Shown: positions 44,214 to 52,830 of the stretch, in pieces | How the letters are laid out: every line of letters starts with the position of its first letter | How positions within the stretch are numbered: the first letter of the stretch is position 1 | Assembly (NCBI GenBank): GCA_966250335.1 | Contig: CBINGZ010000041.1 | Coordinates: forward strand, 1 to 53,667 | Source of the DNA: OLB7 sp966250335 | GTDB taxonomy: Bacteria > Bacteroidota > Ignavibacteria > OLB7 | Length of the DNA stretch: 53,667 bases | Direction of reading: 5' to 3' | Made by a program: the position numbers and the translations under genes | Notes under the pieces: model-generated | Database searches by the model: none | Told to the model about the DNA's origin: nothing | Seen by the model: the letters and a program-made list of their open reading frames with translations, nothing else

Positions 44214-45297
44214 CCTTACCGGGCGCATCCCGCTCATTCGCGCATCGCGTCGCGATTCGCTGCTGCTTGCGGGGCTGACGGTGGGGTTGCTGGTGGTCGT
44301 GATGCTTTCAGCGGGGATCGGGGCGGTCTCGATATCGCCGGGCCAGTTCATCGCGATCATTGCCGAGCGTGTGGGGCTCTCGCTTCCGTGGGCGTTCGAC
44401 GCGCGGCAGGAGCATGTGCTGCTGGCGATCAGGCTGCCGAGGGTGCTTCTCGGGGCGGTGGTCGGCGGCGGTCTGGCGGTCTCCGGCTGTCTGATGCAGG
44501 GGCTCTTCAGGAACCCGCTGGCCGATCCCTCGCTCGTGGGAACGTCCGGCGGGGCGTCGCTGGGAGCCGTGGCGATGATCGTGCTGGGGAGCTCGCTGCT
44601 CGATGCGATCCCCGAACTTCTGGGGGCCGCGGCCGTCCCCGCAGCCGCGTTCGTCGGCGGCTTCGCGGCAACGTCGCTGGTCTATCGTATTGCGACTCTG
44701 AGTCGCCCCGTCTCGGCCGCCTCCATGCTGCTGATGGGGATCGCCGTCAACGCCCTGGCGGGCGCCGCCGTGGGACTTTTCGTCTATCTCGCAGACGATG
44801 CGCAGCTCCGATCGATTACGTTCTGGAGCATGGGAAGCCTGGCTCCCGCCACGTGGGGATGGCTCTCAGTCACGGCGCCGCTGATCGCCGTGACCGTGGT
44901 GGGGGCCACGCTTCTCGCGCGTCGTCTGAACGCTCTCTCGCTCGGTGAGGCGGAGGCGCGCCATCTCGGCATCGGGGTCGACAAGCTTATCAGGATGACG
45001 ATCATCCTGAGCTCGCTTGCCGTCGGCGCCTCGGTGGCGGTGACGGGGGTGATCGGCTTCGTGGGGCTTATCGCCCCGCACATCATCCGTCAGATCGTCG
45101 GGCCCGACCACCGGACGGTGATCCCCTGCTCGATCCTGCTGGGGGCCGCGATGATGCCCGCCGCCGATCTGGTGGCGCGCACCGTCGTGATCCCGGCCGA
45201 GCTTCCGATCGGCATCATCACGGCGCTGATCGGGTCGCCCGTCTTCATCTGGCTGCTGATCCGGACACGGTCGGCCGAGGGGGGAGCGCTATGCTGA
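44203..45297 (+). CDS. hmuU: Heme ABC transporter permease (HmuU-like, FecCD family)
   Basis: 364 aa from the ATG at 44203, which overlaps the hmuT stop. About ten transmembrane helices. Family motifs: 'RLPRVLLGAVVGGGLAVSGCLMQGLFRNPLADPSLVGTSGGASLGAV', 'SITFWSMGSLAPATWGWL', 'VTGVIGFVGLIAPHIIRQIVGPDHRTVIPCSILLGAAMM' and 'PAELPIGIITALIGSPVFIWLL'. Imports heme across the inner membrane with HmuV. Its stop overlaps the hmuV start in ATGCTGA. Confidence 0.92.
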   Translation: MLNSLTGRIPLIRASRRDSLLLAGLTVGLLVVVMLSAGIGAVSISPGQFIAIIAERVGLSLPWAFDARQEHVLLAIRLPRVLLGAVVGGGLAVSGCLMQGLFRNPLADPSLVGTSGGASLGAVAMIVLGSSLLDAIPELLGAAAVPAAAFVGGFAATSLVYRIATLSRPVSAASMLLMGIAVNALAGAAVGLFVYLADDAQLRSITFWSMGSLAPATWGWLSVTAPLIAVTVVGATLLARRLNALSLGEAEARHLGIGVDKLIRMTIILSSLAVGASVAVTGVIGFVGLIAPHIIRQIVGPDHRTVIPCSILLGAAMMPAADLVARTVVIPAELPIGIITALIGSPVFIWLLIRTRSAEGGALC

Positions 45298-46172
45298 AAG
45301 GAAACGGACTGACGGTGAAGGTCGGGAGCAGGACGCTGCTCGACTCCGCGACGATCGAGATCCGGCCCGGCACGCTGACGGCGGTACTCGGCGCGAACGG
45401 CGCCGGGAAATCGACGCTGCTGAAGACGCTGGCGGGCGAGATCATCCCCGCCGCCGGCGAGGTGACCCTGGACGGAACCGCGATCACCGGCCACGCCACG
45501 GAGGCTGTGGCACGGCGCCGCGCGGTGCTCCGCCAGGATTCCTCCCTCTCCGCGGATTTCACGGCGATGGAGGTGGTGCTGCTCGGACGTACACCCTACT
45601 TCCGGGCGGCCCCCTCCGCCGTGGACAGACGTATCGCGATGGAAACGTCCCGCACCGCGAACGTGGCGCATCTCGCCGAGAGGCGATATCCCACCCTCTC
45701 CGGCGGCGAACGGCAGCGCGTGCACCTTGCGCGCGTGCTGGCGCAGGTCGGGACGCCGGGAGCGGAGGCGTCGTACCTTCTTCTGGACGAGCCGACCTCC
45801 AGCCTCGATCTGGCCCACCAGTATCTCGCCCTGGAATCGGTTCGCCGGTTCGCCGACCAGGGGGGCGGGGTGCTGGCGATTCTGCACGATCTGAACCTGG
45901 CGGCGCAGCATGCCGATCATATCGTGGTGATGAAGAACGGACGGATCGTGGCATACGGCGAGCCCGCCGGGGCATTGACTCCCGAAACGATAGAACTCGC
46001 GTTCGGGGTCCGTGCCGTCGTGCAGCCGCATCCGACGCACGACCGGCCGCTGATCGTGACCATCGACTATATTCCGACGGGACCGGCGGCGGCCTCCGCC
46101 GAGCGGGAAAGCCCGCGTCGCGCGGCCGGCGTCTTCCCGATGGAACTTTCCCTACATCAACGAACAACATGA
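45291..46172 (+). CDS. hmuV: Heme ABC transporter ATP-binding protein (HmuV-like)
   Basis: 293 aa. Walker A GANGAGKST, Q-loop 'VLRQDSSLSADFTAMEVVLLGRTPYF', signature LSGGERQRV, Walker B 'YLLLDEPTSSLDL', switch His 'AILHDLNLAAQHAD', and the C-terminal 'GEPAGALTPETIELAFGVRAVV' typical of HmuV. A C-terminal extension of about 35 residues ('TGPAAASAERESPRRAAGVF…') is longer than usual. It overlaps hmuU at its start, and its stop shares ATGA with the next gene. Confidence 0.92.
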   Translation: MLKGNGLTVKVGSRTLLDSATIEIRPGTLTAVLGANGAGKSTLLKTLAGEIIPAAGEVTLDGTAITGHATEAVARRRAVLRQDSSLSADFTAMEVVLLGRTPYFRAAPSAVDRRIAMETSRTANVAHLAERRYPTLSGGERQRVHLARVLAQVGTPGAEASYLLLDEPTSSLDLAHQYLALESVRRFADQGGGVLAILHDLNLAAQHADHIVVMKNGRIVAYGEPAGALTPETIELAFGVRAVVQPHPTHDRPLIVTIDYIPTGPAAASAERESPRRAAGVFPMELSLHQRTT

Positions 46173-46522
46173 AGCCGAAACATCGATCGCGCTGGCTTGT
46201 GATCGCAGCCGAGGAGGGGGATCATATCGCCCGTTGCTCGTGTTGCGATTCGATTCTTCTGGAGTTCGGCGCCGTGAGCGTGCAGATGCGGTGGGCGGAG
46301 TTCATCCTCCTCTCCGATCTGCTCCGGCAGGCCCTGGAGACGGTCCGGATCGACGTGCGCGGCGGCTCGGGACGCGATCGGTCGGTCAGACTGGTGCTCC
46401 CGAGCGCCGGCGCCCGCGTGCGTCTGACCGTCGACGAGCTGGAGCGGATGAGCCGCCTCTTCGCCGCTGCATGGGGCTCCCCCCCCGAAGGGGGATTCTG
46501 GCCGGCCGAGCTGATCAACTGA
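46169..46522 (+). CDS. Small Cys-motif protein inside the heme operon
   Basis: 117 aa, coupled to hmuV through ATGA. No signal peptide. The N-terminal 'HIARCSCCDSILLEFGAVSVQMRWAEFILLSDLLRQAL' has a CxCC cluster and resembles small Bacteroidota proteins (DUF6686-like, from memory) that often accompany heme or iron loci. The C-terminal 'RLTVDELERMSRLFAAAW' is helical. It may bind heme or metal, or have a regulatory role; this is inferred only from position and cysteines. Confidence 0.7.
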   Translation: MKPKHRSRWLVIAAEEGDHIARCSCCDSILLEFGAVSVQMRWAEFILLSDLLRQALETVRIDVRGGSGRDRSVRLVLPSAGARVRLTVDELERMSRLFAAAWGSPPEGGFWPAELIN

Positions 46523-46564
46523 CGTTTGAACGTTCATCAATCATTCACATAGACATATCGCATT

Positions 46565-47677
46565 ATGGCAACCACAGACACCGTCGACACGGCTCCCGCA
46601 AACGACACGCCTGCTCTCGATCTGCGCCAGGCATGGAGCCGCCTGAAGGAAGAGGAACCGAAGCTCCGTATCCGCGACGCGGCGCGCCGTCTGGGCGTCA
46701 GCGAGGGGGAGCTGGTGGCCACCGGCTGCGGCGAGAACGTGACGAGGCTGGAAGGGGACTGGGGAGAGCTGATGAAGGAGATCCCGGCGCTGGGAGACGT
46801 CATGGCGCTCACCCGCGGCGACCATGCGGTCCACGAGAGGAAGGGAACATATCGCAATGTGACGGTTAACGGCAAGACCGGACTGGTGCTGGACGAGGAG
46901 ATCGACCTGCGCGTCTTCTTCGCGAACTGGAAGTCGGGCTTCGCCGTCGAGGAGGAGTCCCGCGGGGATCTCCGCCGGTCGCTCCAGTTCTTCGATCCGC
47001 ACGGCGTCGCCGTCCACAAGATCTACCTGCTGAAGGAGAGCAACCTGGAGGAATATCAGGCGCTGGTCGATCGATACAGGTCGGAGGATACCTCAACGCT
47101 CCTCAGCGTCGAGCCCGCCGCCGAAGGGAAGAAGGAGACTCCGGACGAGGATATCGATTTCGCCGGCTTCTACGAGGGATGGCGCGGGCTCCAGGATACG
47201 CACGAGTTCCACGGCCTGCTCCGCCAGTACAACGTCTCCCGCACCCAGGCCCTCCGTCACGCCGATCCCGATCTGGCGTTCGAGGTGGAGGTCTCCGCGG
47301 TCCGCACCATGCTGGAGACGGCGGCCGCAGAGCAGGCGCCGATCATGGTCTTCGTCGGCAGCCCCGGTGTCATCCAGATCCACACCGGTCCGGTGGAGAA
47401 TATCGTGGTGACAGGTATCTGGCTGAACGTGCTCGATCCCCGCTTCAACCTCCATCTCCGCGAGGACTCGTTCGCCTCGGCCTGGGTCGTCCGTAAGCCG
47501 ACCCGCGACGGCGTCGTCACCTCGCTGGAGGTGTTCGATGCCGACGGCGGCAACATTGCGATCTTCTTCGGAAAGAGGAAGCCGGGGATCCCGGAGGCCG
47601 AGCAGTGGAGGGAAATCGTCGCGAAGCTTCCGCTGAAGGGGAGCGTCCAGCCGGCGACGGAAGAAGTCGAGGGGTAA
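46565..47677 (+). CDS. hmuS: Hemin-degrading/heme-handling factor (HmuS/ChuX-like)
   Basis: 370 aa, usual length for HmuS/HemS. Cytoplasmic protein that takes heme after import and supports its breakdown. It contains two repeated halves: 'LRIRDAARRLGVSEGELVATGCGENVTRLEGDWGELMKEIPALGDVMALTRGDHAVHERKGTYRNV' and, in the second half, 'YNVSRTQALRHADPDLAFEVEVSAVRTMLETAAAEQAPIMVFVGSPGVIQIHTGPVENI', each with the family's conserved residues. It starts 42 bp after the Cys-motif gene and ends at a strong terminator. Confidence 0.9.
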   Translation: MATTDTVDTAPANDTPALDLRQAWSRLKEEEPKLRIRDAARRLGVSEGELVATGCGENVTRLEGDWGELMKEIPALGDVMALTRGDHAVHERKGTYRNVTVNGKTGLVLDEEIDLRVFFANWKSGFAVEEESRGDLRRSLQFFDPHGVAVHKIYLLKESNLEEYQALVDRYRSEDTSTLLSVEPAAEGKKETPDEDIDFAGFYEGWRGLQDTHEFHGLLRQYNVSRTQALRHADPDLAFEVEVSAVRTMLETAAAEQAPIMVFVGSPGVIQIHTGPVENIVVTGIWLNVLDPRFNLHLREDSFASAWVVRKPTRDGVVTSLEVFDADGGNIAIFFGKRKPGIPEAEQWREIVAKLPLKGSVQPATEEVEG

Positions 47678-47719
47678 TCGAATCGCTCCACGATTTGATC
47701 GTGTCGTGGTGAAAAGAGC

Positions 47720-47749
47720 GCGGGGGATGCCTGAACGGTCATCCCCCGC
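47720..47749. terminator. Terminator between hmuS and thioredoxin
   Basis: A perfect 10-bp stem (GCGGGGGATG with CATCCCCCGC) around a 10-nt loop lies between convergent genes, preceded by AAAAG and usable in both directions. Confidence 0.8.
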
Positions 47750-47754
47750 AATCG

Positions 47755-48075
47755 TTATGCCGCCTGCAGCATGGCGTGATCGATCTTTCGTTTGAGGGTA
47801 TCGTAGGGGAGCGCCCCGACCTCCTGCATGATCGCCTTCCCCTTGTGGAAGAGCATGATCGCCGGAATGCTCCGCACGCCGAATTTGTTCGCCACGTACG
47901 GCTTCTCGTCGATATTGATCTTCACCACCAGCATCCTTCCCTTGTACTCCCGTGCGATCTGTGCGATCGTGGGGGCCACGGCGCGGCAGGGACCGCACCA
48001 TTCGGCCCAGAAGTCGACGAGCACGGGGAGCTCCGACTGCTCTATGAGATCGTTGAATGATTTCGGAAGTTCCAT
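47755..48075 (-). CDS. Thioredoxin, second copy
   Basis: 106 aa from the ATG at 48075, chosen for the AGGGAGG 8 nt upstream; a longer start at 48120 adds 15 unmatched residues. Active site WCGPC (C27, C30) in 'VLVDFWAEWCGPCRAVAP', then 'VKINIDEKPYVANKFGVRSIPAIMLFHKGKAI' with the cis-Pro. Distinct from the copy at 27166. It is last in a minus-strand run after GT9 and dnaJ-like genes, which may reflect a proteostasis link. Confidence 0.9.
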   Translation of the reverse strand: MELPKSFNDLIEQSELPVLVDFWAEWCGPCRAVAPTIAQIAREYKGRMLVVKINIDEKPYVANKFGVRSIPAIMLFHKGKAIMQEVGALPYDTLKRKIDHAMLQAA

Positions 48076-48147
48076 CGATCCATCCTCCCTGATATATCTT
48101 TTATCGATAATCCTGAACATCGGTCCGGACGCGTTCGCGGCGCCGGA

Positions 48148-48918
48148 TCAGTATCGCAGGCCGAGCTTCTCGGCCATCTCCTTCACAAGCTCCTTCTGTT
48201 CGTCGGTCAGGTTCTTGGGGAGCGCGAGATGGATTCTGATGTAGAGATCCCCCGTTCCCTCTCCCGACTGATACCCCATGTTCGGGATACGGAGCGTCTT
48301 TTCCGGATCGGTCCCGGCGGGGATGCGGAGGGTGACCCGTTTGTCGGAGGGGGTCCTGACCCGCACCTTGCTGCCGAGGAGCGCCTGCGCAAGATTGATC
48401 GTGAGATCGACGTAGGCGTCGTTCCCCTTCCGCTTGAAGAAGGGATCATCGGTCGGCTGCGGTTCGCCCGACTCCGTCCCCCCCTCCTCGGCGCGACGCG
48501 ACTTGCGGGTCGTCTTCCCGCCGAAGAGTCCGCCGAAGAGTTCCTCCATCGAGGTGTCGCCGAAGCCGAAGGAGCCTCCCGTACGTCGTCCCGCGCCGCG
48601 TCCCTGTTGCGAGGGGCCGCCGTACTGGCGCATGAACTCCTCGTAGCTCATCCCCCCTTCCTGTGCGCCGCCGCCGCCGAACCCGAAGCCGCCCCCGCCG
48701 CCGTACTTCCTGATGTTGTCGTACTTGGCGCGCTTCTCCTTGTCGGAGATCGTCTCGTAGGCTTCGCTCGCCTCCTTGAATTTCTCCTCGGCCGCCTTGT
48801 CGCCGGGATTCTTGTCGGGATGGTACTTCTTCGCGATCTCGCGATACGCTTTCTTGACCTCTTCCTCGGTAGCGTTCTCACTGATCCCGAGAACCTTATA
48901 GTAGTCTTTCTGCTGCAT
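48148..48918 (-). CDS. DnaJ-like co-chaperone (CbpA type, single C-terminal domain)
   Basis: 256 aa. J-domain 1-70 with HPD at 33-35 (KKYHPDKNPGDKAAEEKF), then a Gly/Phe-rich region (GGGGGFGFGGGG), a Gln/Gly/Arg linker, and one C-terminal substrate domain ('DAYVDLTINLAQALLGSKVRVRTPSDKRVTLRIPAGTDPEKTLRIPNMGYQSGEGTGDLYIRIHLALP'). The CxxCxGxG zinc-finger of DnaJ is absent and only one beta domain is present, so it is shorter than CbpA (about 306 aa). It stimulates the ATPase of DnaK-type chaperones. Confidence 0.9.
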   Translation of the reverse strand: MQQKDYYKVLGISENATEEEVKKAYREIAKKYHPDKNPGDKAAEEKFKEASEAYETISDKEKRAKYDNIRKYGGGGGFGFGGGGAQEGGMSYEEFMRQYGGPSQQGRGAGRRTGGSFGFGDTSMEELFGGLFGGKTTRKSRRAEEGGTESGEPQPTDDPFFKRKGNDAYVDLTINLAQALLGSKVRVRTPSDKRVTLRIPAGTDPEKTLRIPNMGYQSGEGTGDLYIRIHLALPKNLTDEQKELVKEMAEKLGLRY

Positions 48919-48995
48919 GGTTGAGAATGCCCGGATCTTTAGTACATGATGCTAACACTCCGCCGCCATCCTGAGTTCGTCCGCCGCGGCGGAGA

Positions 48996-50132
48996 TCACG
49001 ACGAACCGGTTCGCCGGATTGCGACCGGTCGGTCGAGCGGGGGAAGTTCCGGCAGGAGTTCTCCGCACCGGCGGTAGACCTCGGCCGGCCCGACACGCGT
49101 GAGGCAATGAAGATCGCCGCGCGAGCAGACGGGATTGAGGCACGCTCCGCAGGGGAGATCCTCGCTGCCGAAGCAGAACGAATGCGAACCACAGGGACGG
49201 CTCCAGACGCTGCGAGTTGCACCCATGATCCCGATCGTCGGAACTCCCGCCGTCCAGGCGAGATGCATCAGGCCGGAGTCGTCGCTGACCATCAGGCGAA
49301 GCCGCTTCACGATCGCCAGCGCCTCGACGACCGATGTCCGCCCCGTCAGATCGATCGTCGCGTTCCCGAGCGCGTCGGCGATGGCGCGGGCGCCGCGCCG
49401 GACATGTTCGGTGCCGAGCAGAACGATGCGGGCCCCCCACCGATCGACCAGCATCTCTCCGAGTTCGATATAATGCTCGACCGGCCAGTTCTTGGTTCCC
49501 CATCCGCCGGCCGGGTTCAGACAGACGAGCGGCGGGGCGGCGGGCGCATCTACGTTCCGGACCGCCTCCCGCAGCAGTTCGCCGGCCCGGTCACGGGCGG
49601 GCCCGACCAGATCCAGCGTATACTCCGGCGAGACATCTCCCAGACCGACGGCGTGCACGGCCTGCATGTAGCGGTCGAGCGCGGCGGCGGGCGCGTACCT
49701 GTCGAACGAGACCCATGCGGGGGGACGCAGCATGCGGCGCAGCAGCCTGGAGGCGCCGGAACGCTGAAGGTCGATGAAAAGATCGGGGCTCGTCATGCGG
49801 GCCGCGAGCGAGGCGGCGCTTGCGATACGACCTGCTTTTCCGATGCTCTCGGTGAAGGACCATACGGCGTCGACAAGGCCCGTCGCCTCCAGAAGCCCGG
49901 TGTAGGGGGCCGACGTCACGAACTCGATCACCGCATCGGGGAGGGCGCGGCGGACCCCCGCGAGCGCCGGAAGCGATATCACCGTGTCGCCGAACGCCTG
50001 GAACCGCGCCACGACCACACGTTCCGGTCGGACGCCGGGACGAAGCGGCCGAACCTCGATCCCCTCCGCCGTGAAGGGGCGATCGTAGATGTTGGCGCTG
50101 CTCTTGCTGAACCTCATGACCATATCATGCAT
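48996..50132 (-). CDS. Glycosyltransferase family 9 (heptosyltransferase-like)
   Basis: 378 aa, start taken at the ATG at 50132; upstream Met codons in the same frame are possible. Seen: 'RVVVARFQAFGDTVISLPALAGVRRALPDAVIEFVTSAPYTGLLE' (GT9 N-terminal pattern), 'LVCLNPAGGWGTKNWPVEHYIELGEML', 'RIVLLGTEH', 'DLTGRTSVVEALAIVKRLRLMVSDDSGLMHLAWTAGVPTIGIMGATRSVWSRPCG', all typical of ADP-heptose:LPS heptosyltransferases. The C-terminus has Cys pairs (PCGACLNPVCSRGDLHCL). It adds sugar to LPS core or another envelope glycan. Confidence 0.88.
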   Translation of the reverse strand: MHDMVMRFSKSSANIYDRPFTAEGIEVRPLRPGVRPERVVVARFQAFGDTVISLPALAGVRRALPDAVIEFVTSAPYTGLLEATGLVDAVWSFTESIGKAGRIASAASLAARMTSPDLFIDLQRSGASRLLRRMLRPPAWVSFDRYAPAAALDRYMQAVHAVGLGDVSPEYTLDLVGPARDRAGELLREAVRNVDAPAAPPLVCLNPAGGWGTKNWPVEHYIELGEMLVDRWGARIVLLGTEHVRRGARAIADALGNATIDLTGRTSVVEALAIVKRLRLMVSDDSGLMHLAWTAGVPTIGIMGATRSVWSRPCGSHSFCFGSEDLPCGACLNPVCSRGDLHCLTRVGPAEVYRRCGELLPELPPLDRPVAIRRTGSS

Positions 50133-50257
50133 ACGATCCGTCCGGGGCACTATTATATCCATCTCCATGTTTGCACGGAACAACCGGACAGCGGACGAAA
50201 GTACGCAAAAGTTGATCCGGACATGACCGGAACAATCTTCAACCAAGGGAACATATC

Positions 50258-50635
50258 ATGAAGACGATGTACACATGGGCGGCGACCGTGGCCATCATGG
50301 TTGCACTCGCCGGCTGCGGCGACGGCCAGAACGACATGGACGATAACGATACAACCGACGTGGGCGCCACGCTCGACACGGCGGCCAGCCGGACCGGCGA
50401 GGCGGTGCAGAGCGCCGGACAGGAAGTTTCCGACGAGACGGTCGAGAAGGCGGTGGAGGCCGCGCTGGTCGTGAAGCCGGGCTTCGGCGGCGTTACCGTC
50501 GAGTCCGAGGCGGACGGCGTCATCATCCTGAACGGGACCGTCGCCACCGAGGCCGAGAAGACCGAGGCGCAGACCACGGCCGAGGGGACGGCCGGCGTCA
50601 AGTCGGTCAAGAACAACCTTACGGTACAGCCGTAA
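50258..50635 (+). CDS. BON-domain lipoprotein
   Basis: 125 aa. Shine-Dalgarno AAGGGA, signal with lipobox VALAGC, an acidic linker rich in Asp/Thr, then a BON domain ('VEKAVEAALVVKPGFGGVTVESEADGVIILNGTVATEAEKTEAQTTAEGTAGVKSVKNNLTVQ'), the fold that binds membranes in OsmY-type stress proteins. Transcribed divergently from the GT9 gene; a hairpin terminator follows. Confidence 0.9.
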   Translation: MKTMYTWAATVAIMVALAGCGDGQNDMDDNDTTDVGATLDTAASRTGEAVQSAGQEVSDETVEKAVEAALVVKPGFGGVTVESEADGVIILNGTVATEAEKTEAQTTAEGTAGVKSVKNNLTVQP

Positions 50636-50650
50636 CCCCCGCGGACGGAC

Positions 50651-50690
50651 GGCGGAGATCGTCATGATCTCCGCCGGAGTTCCCTTTTTT
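50651..50690 (+). terminator. Terminator after the BON lipoprotein
   Basis: A perfect 10-bp stem (GGCGGAGATC with GATCTCCGCC, 50651-50675) around GTCAT, followed by a CC-TTTTTT run ending near 50690. Classic Rho-independent form. Confidence 0.85.
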
Positions 50691-50838
50691 CTCCGTCAGG
50701 TCGTCGGGAGCCTGTTATCCTCCCTTCACGTTCGGTGATCAGGAGGGGGGCTCCGTATATTGGCGCTCCATCGGGGGCAGGCCGATCGTCACGGCCGTTT
50801 CGCCCGCATCACGTCCGCTCCTCTCCGTTCGGTTCCCT

Positions 50839-52812
50839 ATGATCCGTTCCGCCGTCGCGACCGCGCAACGCCGGTCGCCAGCCGTCACGACGTCCCGCGT
50901 CGCATCGGTCGTCGCGTTCCTCTCTCTCCTCCTCTATCTCGGCACCATGAACCGGACGTTCGGTTTCGTGGATGAAGGGGAGATGGCCGCCGCCGCCGCC
51001 ACGCTCGGAATTCCACATCCCACCGGCTACCCTCTTCTTGTCGTTCTGGGATATGTCTGGACGGCGATCGTGCCGCTCCGTGACGTGCTGGCGCTGAACA
51101 TCCTGGCGGCCCTTCTCACGGCAGCGTCCGCCGCCGTGCTCACCTTCCTGTTCGTCGATCTCTCCTCGCGGATAGCTCCTCCTCGCGATGAGATCGACGA
51201 CCACGACGAATCACCCGCGCGGCTCCTCACGGCCGGGCTTGCCGCCCTCTTCACGGCGCTCACCGCCACCTGGTGGAACCAGTCGAACGCGTTCGAGGCG
51301 TACTCCCTCTACGTGCTGACGCTGCCGCTCGTCGTGCTTCTCTTCCTGCGATATGTCGATCGGGAGGTCGGGTCGGGAGAGAGGGGAGAGAGGGTGGGAT
51401 GGAGTCGGACCGGAACGCTCTTCGCCTTCATCCTCGGGATCTCGTTCAACGCGCATCTGATGACGGTCCTGCTGGCGCCCGGCTTTTTCTACTACTATTT
51501 CCGGCGGCTGGGGTTGAACCGGCGGGCGTTCCTGCGGTGGATCTATCTTGCTCCGGCGTTCGTCGCGGGGCTGCTGCCGTATCTCCTGCTGCCGATTCTC
51601 TCCTCCACCGAACCGCGCATCAGCATGGGGAAGATCGATTCGGCGGGACGTCTGATCGACTACATCTCGGGAGCGCAGTTTCAGGGATGGATGTTCAGCG
51701 GGATGAAGGTCTTCCGCGATCAGACGGCGTTCTTCCTCGGCGGCCTTCCGCGCGAGCTTGCGTACCTCGGGATTCCGGTCATCCTGGTCGGGCTCTACAG
51801 ACTCTTCCGTTCCGACGAACGACTGGGGACGGCGAGCCTCCTCATGTTCCTGGCCGCGATCGTCTACGCCGGACAGTTCGCCATCAAGGAGATCGCTCCG
51901 TTCTATCTTAATGCGATTTTCGTGCTCGGGATCTGGCTGCTGGCCGGTCTCCTCCATCTACGCGACGCGATCGGACGGAAGGGGACGCTCGCGCTCGGCG
52001 CGGCCCTGGTCTCTCTGGCCGCCTTCTTCAATTACGCCGCCGCCGACGAGCGGGAGAACGTGCTGGTGGAAGGTCTCGCCGGCGATATGCTGGGAACGCT
52101 TCCCCGCAACGCCCTCATCTTCTCGACGCGATGGGATTTCTGGGTCGCCGGCAGCTACTACCTTCAGGCCGTCGAGAACGTCCGTCCCGACGTTCTGGTG
52201 ATCAACCCGAACCTGCTCAGAAGCCGCGCCTTCATCGAAAGTCTGGCCGAGCGCGAGCCCTCGCTTGTCGCGGCGGCGGGAGCCAGGCTGGAGGCGTTCT
52301 ATCGGGTTGCGGAGGAGTTCGAGGGGACGTCGGATCGGGCGGAACGTGAGCGGCTTGCGATCCCCTACCGCGCCGCCTACGCCAACATGGTCAACGATAT
52401 GATCCGGGGGGTCTGGAGGCGCCGTCCCGTGCTGGTGACCGGCGAGGTCGATCCGGCGATAGGGAAGGGGCTGACCAGGGTTCCCTATCATCTGGCCTAT
52501 CTGCTCAGGGCCGATTCCTCCTACGTCCCCCAGCCGTTCGTCCGCTACAGGAACTTCAGGTTCTGGGAGGGGCGGGCCGATGTCGACGCGGTGAACGTCT
52601 ATGAGCACTACACGCTCAGCCTGATCCGCCGCGGCGACTACGAGGCGCTGCACGGCCATGATTCGCTGGCGAGCCGTTGTGTCGACTACGCGCTGGAGTT
52701 CGATCCGAAGCTCAGGGAGGAGGATGTCCCGGAGCTTCCGATGGGGAACCGGAACCAGGTGATACGGGTGATCCGGAGCTACGGCGATCTGCGCAGCATG
52801 AGGAGGAACTGA
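50839..52812 (+). CDS. DUF2723 membrane glycosyltransferase-like protein
   Basis: 657 aa. Many transmembrane helices in the first 400 residues. The DUF2723 signature 'FGFVDEGEMAAAAATLGIPHPTGYPLLVVLGYVW' carries the acidic residues expected of a GT-C-type, lipid-linked-sugar transferase. A soluble C-terminal part (about 400-657) follows. Protein O-mannosyltransferase-like roles have been proposed for this family. No partner is adjacent; an AT-poor 203-bp spacer precedes it. Confidence 0.85.
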   Translation: MIRSAVATAQRRSPAVTTSRVASVVAFLSLLLYLGTMNRTFGFVDEGEMAAAAATLGIPHPTGYPLLVVLGYVWTAIVPLRDVLALNILAALLTAASAAVLTFLFVDLSSRIAPPRDEIDDHDESPARLLTAGLAALFTALTATWWNQSNAFEAYSLYVLTLPLVVLLFLRYVDREVGSGERGERVGWSRTGTLFAFILGISFNAHLMTVLLAPGFFYYYFRRLGLNRRAFLRWIYLAPAFVAGLLPYLLLPILSSTEPRISMGKIDSAGRLIDYISGAQFQGWMFSGMKVFRDQTAFFLGGLPRELAYLGIPVILVGLYRLFRSDERLGTASLLMFLAAIVYAGQFAIKEIAPFYLNAIFVLGIWLLAGLLHLRDAIGRKGTLALGAALVSLAAFFNYAAADERENVLVEGLAGDMLGTLPRNALIFSTRWDFWVAGSYYLQAVENVRPDVLVINPNLLRSRAFIESLAEREPSLVAAAGARLEAFYRVAEEFEGTSDRAERERLAIPYRAAYANMVNDMIRGVWRRRPVLVTGEVDPAIGKGLTRVPYHLAYLLRADSSYVPQPFVRYRNFRFWEGRADVDAVNVYEHYTLSLIRRGDYEALHGHDSLASRCVDYALEFDPKLREEDVPELPMGNRNQVIRVIRSYGDLRSMRRN

Positions 52813-52830
52813 GGGGGGAGCGGGGCCGGG

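Noticed and set aside
46527..46536. TGAACGTTCA palindrome before hmuS as an operator
   Set aside because: It is a single 10-bp palindrome with no second copy or match to the dyads at 42034-42086; chance is likely.
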